A stretch of DNA of 64,000 bases from NCBI GenBank assembly GCA_021613375.1, contig CM038725.1, positions 16,422,675-16,486,674 of the forward strand. Direction: 5' to 3'. Positions 25,181-35,008 of this stretch are shown here, in pieces; the first letter of the stretch is position 1, and each line of letters starts with the position of its first letter. A program made the position numbers and the translations under genes. The DNA is from Megaleporinus macrocephalus (Eukaryota > Chordata > Actinopteri > Characiformes > Anostomidae). A model generated the notes under the pieces. The model saw only the letters and a program-made list of their open reading frames with translations. It did no database searches and was not told where the DNA came from.

Positions 25181-26940
25181 GACTCACTATTATTTCAAAA
25201 ACCTGTTGAACATTAACATCATATTAGAATCAACATAAGCAACAGAACTGGTCATATATTATCGAAATACCCATTCAGAACTTTTGAACAGCGAGTCCAA
25301 ACTTCTCTGTCTTTAAGGTTTCTATGTTCAAACAGACCTTAAGTTCAACAGTTTGGGTAAATCTCTTGTCGTAGGTGGGCTTTGGTTGCAATGGCACAAA
25401 ACCAGCCACCCTGAGCAACACCATCCTCAAGACCTCCAACATAAACTCGCTTCCAAAGAACTTTTTCATGATTTTCACAATTTGTTTGTGACCTGTCTTT
25501 AAGATTAATATTTCAGGAGAAAGCGTACAGATTAAATCTATGACTCTGGGTGGAAGAAGCAGAGTATTTTCAAGCCGATATATTATATCCTATTTCCAGA
25601 AGTTAACATGGTTCCCTGGAGCCTTCATGAATTGTCTGTGATATACTTTGGTTAAAATACCACTAGGACCAGACACCACTGCTCCATTCTCACCCTGTCC
25701 AAACAGCCCTGTTAAGAATAGTTGGTTTTGAAAGCCTATTCATATAAATGATAACAGGCCACTGCTCACCACAACACCAGTATACATTCACTTTCACATC
25801 ATTCATGTTGATCAGATGGAGTTGATCTTGCGGACATTCAACCACCAGGCTAATAGAGTTAACTAGTGCTCAGAGGCCAAAGAAATACTGATCAGACATG
25901 TTTTTATATACTTTATTTTAATACTAATTTCCTGTGTCTGCAGTTTTGCCATGCTTATCCACATATTAGTAAAAGCTTAGTTGCCAGTGCTGCATTTTAC
26001 TGATTTAGGTTGGAATAGCAGTATAACACAAAAGGCTAAAGTCTACATTTGTTAGAGAGAGGCAGATACACTGGATTGTCCTAATTCACAGTTTGTGCTT
26101 TGGTACACACCCCAGATACCCAGAGACATGTGTACAAGAACTGTTTTTCATAATTTGTCCCCTTTAAGGTACATATGTCGTGGAAAAAACAACATATAAG
26201 AGATCTGAGGCTAACCTGAGGCTTTTGATAATTGTAAAGCTCTGCTTAAGGCTTTATACAGGAGCTTAAACTGAAAGGAAGCAGAAATGCTTTAGTTCTG
26301 AGCTAGTGATAAACTATGTGTATTCACATTCAACATTTTAAATGTTAAAATTTTCAAAAATCAAAGTGTGCACAAGAATACATACAGAGGCTGTTCAACG
26401 TGTTGTAGGAACAGAGACGTGTGCTACTTTGTTGAGAAGTATTTTGAGCTGGATGAGTGTGAGCATGCAGGCCTGCACTGTGGGCTGAGTCATCAGGGTT
26501 CAGCTCTACATGGCCCGCCCCGGGGCTGTCTTTGTTTAAATCTGCAGCTCCTCACACTGTACACAAAAGACATTTAAGAAGCTGCCTGTCTCATTATGTT
26601 TTATTCATCTACGAATACAAGACTCGGATATCTTCGAGTATCTTTCTAAAATTCCCCTGTTGGTGTTGTATTTTTAAGTTTAATGTAATTGATCAAAGCC
26701 TTGCAACAAAAAAGTACATTTGACTTTTAAATTTATTTTGTAAAAGTCATATAAGCATGGCATGGCATTGTTTGATGCCCTGTAGGTAAAATAAAAGGGT
26801 GACTAAACCATAAATAGTTTGGTTAATACTGTTCCTCCAAAATATAAATAATATGAAATAAAGAGCCTTATTTCAGTCACGTCCTTGCATTTTACTACAG
26901 CTGTTAAATTCGATTGTTTTGAAGTAAATGTGTCTGGAAA
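25180..26940. other. Non-coding, nothing firmly recognised
   Basis: No exon set, RNA or bounded element found. The section 26380-26570 is GC-richer and complex, and may be conserved, but its ORF has no family motif. Confidence 0.35.
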
Positions 26941-26950
26941 GCTGCGTGTG

Positions 26951-27108
26951 ATATTAAAGGGGATTTCTACCAGTTTGTGCATAATCCTATAGTTGCAACA
27001 TAAGCATAACGTCTTTCAGGGTGTTTTAATGTGAAATGGTTTATTGTAGAGAAAGTTACAGACTCAGATCTCTTTACAGTGGTGGTGATAGGAACCAGGG
27101 ACGATGTC
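26951..27108 (+). repeat. Dispersed repeat, CTTTACAGTGGTGG family, copy 1
   Basis: Begins AAGGGGATTTCTACCAG and ends with TCTTTACAGTGGTGGTGATA, GGAACCAGGGACGATGTCTA. Related copies: 39820-39960, 42586-42715, 43300-43385 (reverse) and 63255-63440. It directly precedes a Tc1-like element, which may have inserted at its end. Confidence 0.7.
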
Positions 27109-27109
27109 T

Positions 27110-27668
27110 ACAACACAAATAAACGACCGCTCAAAAGTTTAGGATCACTTTAGAATTTAATTTCATTCAATTTTCATGCAATTCATGCAATTTTCATGCA
27201 ATTCTCAAACAATATTGTCCATTTCACAATTAATGTAAGTGCATCAGATGATTTTTAAATAATAAAAATGTTGATATTAAAGTCTATTTTTATATAGAGG
27301 CTTATTTTGCATATAGTCCTATTATCAGCAAGTCTCAGTCCTCTGTCTAAATCTCCTGGTACAGCCGCCAATCCAAGTTAAGGATGTTATTGGGCTAATT
27401 GGTTGTTAGGACACTCTTGCTCAATTGTGATGCACAGCTGAAAAACATTCTACTAATAAGTGAGTATAAAAGGGAGAACAACATTCTAGGTTAGTTTAGT
27501 ATCTGAAGCATCAGCAGTTGATGGCTTGCTGACCGACTCAAAATGACCAGAAAGAAACAACTTTCTTTAGAGACCCGTCAGTCCATTGTTGTGTTAAGGA
27601 AGGAAGATACTCCATTGAAAACAAGAAAATTTCACTGTGATCCCAAACTTTTGAGCGGTAGTGTGTAT
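27110..27668 (+). mobile_element. Internally deleted Tc1/mariner element
   Basis: The left end GACCGCTCAAAAGTTTAGGA and the right end CCCAAACTTTTGAGCGGTAG are inverted copies of a Tc1/mariner terminus. Inside, from ATG at 27543, the frame reads MTRKKQLSLETRQSIVVLRK, the start of a Tc1-type transposase helix-turn-helix domain. The frame then runs straight into the right terminus, so nearly all of the transposase is deleted. Non-autonomous and about 550 bp long. Confidence 0.85.
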
Positions 27669-27794
27669 ACATTTTATTTATGTGTCTTCTAGGTTTTTAA
27701 ATATCATCACAGTACACAATAATGATAACTTTACAACAGCGGACAAAACAACTCTGACACAATGTAAAGAATGGCTGTAGAGTTTAAATTACAC

Positions 27795-27836
27795 AGAAAA
27801 CTAGATACTTGATTGTCATTGGACAGCAATGTTATG
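27795..27836. repeat. Half of a CATTGGACAGC-type TIR element
   Basis: GATTGTCATTGGACAGCAAT followed by GTTAT matches the terminal repeat of the elements at 41641-41881 and 44622-44874. The second end is not recognisable. Confidence 0.45.
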
Positions 27837-28654
27837 ATGCTGATGAGGGTAAAATAGTCAAAAATTTGAAGGCATACATTTTCTTTGGGGACTATTTTTG
27901 CACACACCCCTCCACCAATGAAATCAAAGAAATGGATTAAGAAGATGTTTTAGGCCAAAACTATGTTTTATCACAAAACTATCACAGATTAATGTCTCAG
28001 GCTTTACATAGCATATTTACAGCCAATCCATGTAATAACTTTTTTGTGAGGGAGCTTTTAAAGACATTAAACTCAATTCTGAATAGGCTACCCTCTCTAG
28101 AACGGAGCAGATTTATAAAAAAAATCCTTTTAACACATTGTTACTAATGAAACACATATTTTTGTAATTATATGAACTGTTATGTATTTTTATGAAAACT
28201 ATTATGACAATTAAGTTGAATGGATCTGAACTGAAGCGGAGTACATGCTGCGTGCAGTAACAGTGTCGTAACCCCTCAGACAAAGAGGAGCCTCCGAGTA
28301 GCATGCTTGTTTCGTCCTCATATTTTTCATGCATTTGTGCTTTTGTCTGTGTGGCCTTCATCATAAAACATGCAGGACAGACGTTCTCAGACCTCATTCA
28401 GAGAGTAGTCTGCAGCATGTAGATAAGCTTTTGTTTCAAGCCACGGGGAAGAAAGAAAGCAAAGAAACACAGCTAACTGAAAGCTTCCTTATCTGAGAGG
28501 CTAATTTCTCACTTACAGCACATGTTTGTGTGTGTGTCTGTATGTGTGTGTGTGTGTCTGCGCCCTGGGCCATGCAGCAGAGTGTGGGAGTGTGAATACA
28601 GAGTGGAGAAAAGCACACAAAGTGAATTTGGTCCCTTTTATATCACAGCTACGA

Positions 28655-28717
28655 ACATAGTTTTTAAAAAGTTGGAACATTCGCTAAAATGCAAATAAAA
28701 AAAAGAAAGCAGTTTAA
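28655..28717. mobile_element. Tc1-like element, outer arm separated by a SINE
   Basis: AAAAAGTTGGAACATTCGCT and AAAATGCAAATAAAAAAAAG match, from memory, one end of a Tc1-like fish element whose other sequences lie at 29100-29535. The SINE at 28725-29064 lies between the two parts. Confidence 0.5.
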
Positions 28718-28724
28718 AGATAGA

Positions 28725-29064
28725 TATTTTATGGATACCAGAGGGAAATTAAAGAAATCTGCGTTTAACCCATCCATGCAGTGAAACACTCACATATACA
28801 CACACTATTGATACCCTTGGGGGCAGTGACTGCACTTGCCTGGAGTGGTGGGCAGCTCTACCACAGCGCCCGGGGAGCAGTCAGGGGTTAGGCACCTTGC
28901 TCAAGGGCACTTCAGTCGTATCCTGTCAGGATGAACAAGGCTGGTTCCCTAACCTCCAGCCCACGACTGCCTCTAAGCACCATCAACATTACGCCCAATG
29001 TGGGGCACGAACCTACAACCCTGAGATTAAGAGTCTCATGCTTTACTGATTGAGCTAGCCGGGC
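28725..29064 (-). mobile_element. SINE with tRNA-Lys(CUU)-type head
   Basis: On the minus strand, 29064 down to 28992 is a 73-nt tRNA-like head, GCCCGGCTAGCTCAATCAGT ... GACTCTTAATC ... TTCGTGCCCCACATTGGGCG, with a CTT anticodon and intact acceptor pairing (GCCCGGC side imperfect against the 3' end). It is close to vertebrate tRNA-Lys(CUU) but carries changes in the D and T regions. A body follows (GCTGTGGTAGAGCTGCCCAC, GGATGGGTTAAACGCAGA). The body shows this is a SINE and not a working tRNA gene. Confidence 0.75.
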
Positions 29065-29099
29065 AACTGCAATATAGACGTTGACCTGTATTTGACCTG

Positions 29100-29535
29100 A
29101 AAGTCCCAAGTTTTTTGTAAACATGTTCTCATTCTGAAATCGATGTATGTTATATGTTCCAAAAAAAAGCTAGGACAAAGAAATTTAGGACTAGAAACAT
29201 TGTAAAATGTTCAAAATACATATTTAAGTTATGCAAGTTATGGGTATGAAAGCAGCATCCTGGAAAAAATAGTCCTTCTTGAGCAAATACGGGTCAAAGT
29301 TCACCTTTTTTCAAAACAATACATCAGTTTTAGAATAATATACTGATCGTGTGTATTTTTCATGGAAAAGGTTTAATGAATTTAAAGAAAGGAATGAAGG
29401 AAAAGGCAGAAAAACCACAAACAAATGTCAAAGACCTTCCATCATTCAGACGGCTCCTAGAATAGGACTAATGCATAGTGGAAACATGTACTGTGATTTG
29501 ACGAGTGAACCTTTCAGATTAATTATGAAAATACT
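29100..29535 (+). pseudogene. Tc1-like transposon remnant, second family
   Basis: TGTTCCAAAAAAAAGCTAGG, TTTAGGACTAGAAACATTGT and GGGTCAAAGTTCACC, then a transposase remnant with AAACCACAAACAAATGTC and GATTTGACGAGTGAACCTTTCAGAT, where the reading F-D-E-x-TFQI recalls the first catalytic Asp motif (SDESTFQI). Frameshifts and deletions leave no usable ORF. Orientation and order agree with the outer arm at 28655. Confidence 0.6.
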
Positions 29536-29539
29536 TTAC

Positions 29540-30320
29540 TCTGTGTTCTCCAGGTCAAAGAAGGGTTGGTTGTTGTTAAGGGTAATTGCACATCTAATAA
29601 AAACACCATTTACGTTAACTCATTTTGGAGCCACATGTGCTGCCTATTAGATGCTGTAAGGATTTTGAATGAATTCCACTTTAGCAGAGTGTATATATAC
29701 CTTAATGGTTGGTTTGGGTTTAACAGAAAGAACATAGTCAAAACAAGCAACAAGCTAGGGGCAAACCAGAGGAGCACAGCAACCGAAGCCAAAGGCAGAT
29801 TGAGAGAGTAGTCAAAGACATAGAAAACCAGTCATATACTAGAAGTCTTACAGACTTTGCAAAGAGCTGGCAGGTGAAAGAGAGTTGACTGAGGAGGTGT
29901 CTCAGGCAGGAGGCGTGACAGATGCTGTCTTTTACAGAGACGTTAATACAACATGACAACACCAAGAAATATCCAACAGCATAACTTGCATAATCAGAAA
30001 GCACGACTGGCCTTTCTCAAAATATAAGCTCAAAATATAACCCGGCCCTGTTGCGTAGTCAAATACTTGCATAACAGAAGGATGGCACACAATTAAGCAT
30101 TCAAAACTGGATCACTTGGAGTCTTCAGTCCCTAAACGATTATTAAACGCTCCTAAAAGGAAAGATGATGCAACACAGTGGTAAACATGCTCCTGTCCCA
30201 ACTTTATTAAAATGTGTTTCACGCATTGAATTTGCAATGAGCTTACATTTACAACTAAAGCAGTGAAATTCATAAGATCCATCAATTATCATTTTATAAT
30301 CCCGCTTCAGGCTTGTTTGG
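29540..30320. other. Non-coding, nothing recognised
   Basis: Between two Tc1 remnants. Minor open frames on both strands overlap each other and have no motifs. Confidence 0.4.
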
Positions 30321-30337
30321 CTATATATATATATATA

Positions 30338-31531
30338 ATCTGATCTACATCTAAGTCCCAAGTATAGACAAAGCTAATGTGCTTAACCTAATACCACACA
30401 AACAATTATACAATAATATTTCACAGTGCTGGTGGAAAAAGTAAGTGAACCCTTACGCTGCAAATGATCTCAACAATAGTTAATTAGAGTCAGGAGTTAG
30501 CAAACCTGGAGTCCAATCAATGAAACGAGATTGGAGCGAGGTGTAGAGCAACTTTGACTTATAACAGACACTCACTTTTTGGGTTTGCTATTCACAAGAA
30601 GCACCTACTGATGTGAACCATGCCTCACAAAAAAAAGATCTCGGAAGACGATGATCAAAAATTGTTAAGTTGCATAAAATTGGAAAGGGTTACAAAGTAA
30701 TCTCCAAGACTTTAGGTATTAACCAGTCCACAGTTAGACAAACTGTCTACAAATGAAGACAATTTAGTACTGTGGCTACTCTCCCTAGAAGTGATCACCC
30801 CGCCAAGTTGACTCCACAGACACAATGCAGGATGCGCAGAGAGGTAAAAAAGAACTCTAGAGTAACAGCTAAACGCTTGAGGGAATCATTGGAACTGGGT
30901 AACATCTCTGTTGATAAGTATAACATACGCAAATCACTGAACAGGCATGGTTCAATGCACCATGGAGGAAGCCGTTGATTTCCAAAAAAACATCATGGCA
31001 CACCTGAATGTCAGGGTGGCTGTCTGCCAGCTGAAGCTCAGTAGAAGTTGGTTGATGAAGCAGGACAATGACCTTAAACATCAAAGTAACTACAGATTGG
31101 CTTAAAAAAAATAAAATCCGCCCTTTGGATTGGCCCAGTCAGATTCCAGACCTGAATCTAATAGAGATGCTGTGGAGTGATCTCAAGAGAGCTGTTCACA
31201 CCAGATATTCAAGGTATATGGCTAAGCTGAAGCAGTTCTGTAAGGAAGAATTGTCCGAAATTCCGTTGTGCAGGTCTAATCAGCAGCTACCAGAAACGCT
31301 TGTTGGAGGTTATTGCTGCCAAAGGGGGTTCGAACAGTTATTAATTCCAAGGGTTCACTTACTATTTCCACCAGCACTGTGAATGTTTAATGGATATGTC
31401 CAATAAAGACCTGAAATATAATAATTGTTTGTGTGGTATTAGGTTATGCACATTGAATTTGTCAATACTTGGGACTTAGATGTAGATCAGATCAGGTTTT
31501 ATGATCAATTAATGGGTTTTCTCTGCCACTG
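30338..31531 (+). mobile_element. Tc1/mariner element with long inverted repeats, 5' end truncated
   Basis: Left arm from ATCTGATCTACATCTAAGTC through CTAATACCACACAAACAATT to CAGTGCTGGTGGAAAAAGTA; right arm is its complement from TTTCCACCAGCACTG to GACTTAGATGTAGATCAGAT. Only the right arm continues to an outer end, GGGTTTTCTCTGCCACTG, followed by TA (31532-31533), the expected Tc1 target. The corresponding outer 35-40 bp of the left arm are replaced by a short (AT)n. Arms near 190 bp make this an IR/DR-type element. Confidence 0.85.
30621..31345 (+). pseudogene. Broken Tc1 transposase inside the long-inverted-repeat element
   Basis: Begins MPHKKKISEDDDQKLLSC and soon hits a stop. One frame (30772-30978) holds the second helix-turn-helix region (TAKRLRESLELGNISVDKYN). 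The central catalytic part is missing. The end (31068-31345) has the DWPSQIPDLNLIEMLWSDLK block carrying the last catalytic Glu. An intact family member would be about 340 residues, so roughly a third is lost, with frameshifts and stops. No function is possible. Confidence 0.85.
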
Positions 31532-31534
31532 TAC

Positions 31535-32270
31535 ATATATAGGTGTAGTACTGCTGGCTATGCTTTGTTGTGCTGGACTGTGGTAGGCTTGGGGTGATTT
31601 TTGTTGGAGCCAGTATCTACCAGATGTGAGGTACTATAGCAGCTGCTCAGCAGGAGGGTCTTCCCTGCTGGTGTGTCCAGTAGAGAGTACTCTTTTAAAA
31701 GGGATCTTCTTACTCTACACTAATGCCATAATATTATGATTTTGTACCACATGTTTTTAAAACTAGGTTTGTACATCAAAATATCAGTCTTTTAACCCAT
31801 TATTGTCCAAAAATGATATTTAATATAAAAAATAATGTGCATTACAGTGACTTTATCATGTGTTCATTGTAATATATTCTTAGGCAGGACGTGAAGTGCA
31901 GCTTAGAACCATATTTATGATCATAAAAGGGTAAAGCAATCACAGTCACAGTCACATTGAAATATTCACATTGAATCAATTATAAGAATGATTCCATATT
32001 TTAAATGGGTTTATAGAGAACCCACTTTAGCTTATATACATAACCATTCACACATCTATTTAAAAATCCTGACAATATGCTGTAAATAAACATCTACACA
32101 CTGTGAATATTAATTGCAGCTCCATCAGCACTCCAGTTAGACCCAGCTCTACTTATCATACCCTTACATACATTCATACACCACTCTGTTGTTTGTCATG
32201 ACAACCGGAAAGGAGGGAAGAGGGGGAGGGAGAGAGTAGAGAGAGAGAATAGTATGAATTGTGAATGTAT
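31535..32270. other. Non-coding, nothing recognised
   Basis: AT-rich spacer between the Tc1 element and the microsatellites upstream of the Ly6 gene. Confidence 0.4.
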
Positions 32271-32295
32271 AGGACTGATTGTTAAATTTGAGCAA

Positions 32296-32382
32296 GTGTG
32301 TGTGTGTGTGTGTGAGTGTGTGTGTGTGTGTGTATGTGTGTATGTGTGTGTGTGGGGGTGGGTGTGTGTGTGTGTGTATGTG
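32296..32382 (+). repeat. Interrupted (GT)n microsatellite
   Basis: GT units broken by GA, TA and GGGG steps. About 0.8 kb upstream of Ly6 exon 1. Confidence 0.93.
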
Positions 32383-32494
32383 TAAGACAGGATTTACTCT
32401 TTAAATCTTCATTATCTGTTAGAGGAAGAGCTCCAGGGCTGGAATGAGAGGAGGAGAACAGAATGATACAGTACTGTAGCTGAGACCTGATGAT

Positions 32495-32705
32495 CTCTCT
32501 GTCCTTTCTGTCTTCTTTTCTCTCTTTTTCTCACTCTCTCACTCTCTCTCTCACTCTCCCCCACTTTGTGTTCCTTCTGTTCGTGTCTGTTTCTCTCTCC
32601 TTCTCTCTTTCCATCCGTCTGTCTCTCTGTGTCTCTCTTTCTCTCAGTTTCTCTCTCCTTGTATTTCTCTCTTTCATTGTTCTTTCTCTCTCTTTTTCTT
32701 CCAGT
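32495..32705 (+). repeat. Polypyrimidine tract
   Basis: C/T-rich run of about 210 bp with TCTCTC words, similar in texture to 9800-11071 but shorter. The overlapping Ser/Leu/Phe frames, and the Arg/Glu/Lys frames on the other strand, are composition artefacts. Confidence 0.9.
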
Positions 32706-33179
32706 GTCTCGTTTCCTGCATTCCTCCACTCTTTGTGTTCAATTGTCCCACAAAATAATATGCAAAGCCACTCACTGTTTGTTTATTTTCAGATTAATGT
32801 ATTTATATTTATATATTATAAATTGTTACTTGGTTAATGTTTATTGTTTTGTATGTAAAAGTATGCATATGTACACAGATATGTTAATAAAAATATATTA
32901 TTGCCTTAATGTCTAAATTTATGATGTTTAAATTATTGTATTTTTTGTTTTAGTTATATATTTTTACTTATATTTTTATTTTATACTCTATACTTTCATT
33001 TTTTTTATTTCTCCTCTGCCCCTTTTAAGTGGCCCAGTGGGGTGTTTGTGTGTGTGTAAGTTGTCTAAGATACGCGTGTGGTTGTTGTGCTCGTTGCAGT
33101 CTGAGCGCTTCTCTCACGAGGATTATTGTCACTAGCAGTGAGTGCTCAGTGCGGGGTAAACGCTGCTCCAGCTGCACTC

Positions 33180-33258
33180 ATGTCGCCTTGCGCCCCTCTG
33201 CTGCATGGGCTCACACTCTGCTGCTGCTTCACTCTGCTGCCACTCTTCATCTTGCCAG
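33180..33258 (+). CDS. Ly6-type gene, coding exon 1 (signal peptide)
   Basis: Encodes 26 codons plus one base: a polar start, then a run rich in Leu, Cys and Phe ending FILP. The donor CAG|GTGAGC matches consensus well. The same frame is open upstream to 33126 but without an earlier ATG. Exon 1 lies in a locally GC-richer patch (33010-33260) that probably includes the 5' UTR and promoter, though I find no firm TATA box. Confidence 0.82.
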
Positions 33259-33686
33259 GTGAGCGTGTCTGTGGAAGTCTACTGGTGTTCACTGAGTATT
33301 GTTTATGTGTACTGCATGGTAATTGTTCTTTGTGAGCATGTTGCATGCTACAGTTGTTTGACTCATCTAGCCATGCTTCTGTCCAGTGCCAACAATAGCT
33401 TTAGGTCGCTCAGTGACTTTCATGAGATGAGACGAGAGTTTGGGGGGAGGGGGTGTATTTGTCAAACTATAATGCTCTATATTATACCTCTGAGCTTACC
33501 CATTCATCATTCTGTGCATTATTATATTATAATAATATTATTATATTATTAAGTAGTTTTTCATTGAATATATTAAGCATTGGCTGCTGTTGTTGCTTAT
33601 ACAATTATATAAGAAACATAGAATGCATTTGTATTACAGTGCATGCATACTTACATTCGTATGTATGAACAATGCATATTTACATT

Positions 33687-33751
<65 letters not shown>

Positions 33752-34910
33752 TACAACCATCTTCACCATACAATGCATGCACAATGCATAAGAATGTTTG
33801 TTCAATGTTTGTACTAGCTGTATGTATACATATTTACATTACAAAGCATGTATAATGCATAATTATTGGTATTACAATGTATTAGTATTACAATGAAAAA
33901 ATTTATAGAATGAATTCCTGCTATAATATATGTACAATGCATATGTTTAACTTACAGTACATACATTGTATACATATTTGCATTACAATTTCTGTATAAT
34001 GCATGTGTACATTTACATTCCACTGAGTCTTTAATGATATAGATATATCTAATGATATAGATTTGGGTGATATAGCACCCAAACCCCCCCCCCTTGCAGG
34101 TTAATAAAGTATATCTACATATATACATATGTCTGTAATTTAGTGGTATATCTGTTGCATATGACATGCATGCAATTAATCTGTACCTTCCTGTGTTCTC
34201 TGACTGAGCTCATTCATCTTACAACCACTCACCTCCAGCAAACAAATAATAGAGCAAGAGAAAAAAAACTCTCTCATTTTAGCCATGTTCCAGTTAGGTC
34301 CTTATGTAAAGCGTGCCACTGCCACCACATGCACTTTGCCCTTTGAAAAGGACATGGAGCCCTCTGACTAAGACTCTAACAATCATTGTTATTCATACAA
34401 GAGTGGACCAATAACCTGCCGAGTGCCCACTGTACAGCAGAGGAGCTGTACGCTGAATGGTTGGTCTTGCTGCCTGTGGCACCGAGGGCTAAATTAATAT
34501 TGCATAAAATCATCAGGAAGATTAGTGCCTTGCCGCTAGCTCAATCAATAATGCATATCAATGAAAAAGTCCTGGTTGTACGCTATTAGCAAACATCTTC
34601 ATAATGTTTGATGTAATGCCCATTCTACAGTACATTACACAAGGACACCACAACATTAACTTAAACAGCCTCAGCCCTTCAGATTTGCTGGTGGCATCTA
34701 GTGCCATCAGCTGCGACACGGGCATGGAGCCATGTGACATGCAAGCAAGAGCTGAATTAGCTGAAACTCAATACCTGATGTGTTTCTCTATGTATATTGC
34801 TGCTTTTGAAAAAATTATCTCCATATATATATATATATATATATATACACCCGAGGCTTTGATATGACAGTGATGGCAATAATATGAACAGAAATTTTAG
34901 TGCACAAAAA

Positions 34911-35008
<98 letters not shown>

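Noticed and set aside
28992..29064. Functional tRNA-Lys gene
   Set aside because: Base changes in the D and T arms and a SINE body directly attached on its 3' side.
32412..32916. Arg/Glu/Lys-rich minus-strand ORF and Ser/Leu/Phe plus-strand ORFs
   Set aside because: Opposite-strand shadows of a 210-bp pyrimidine tract.
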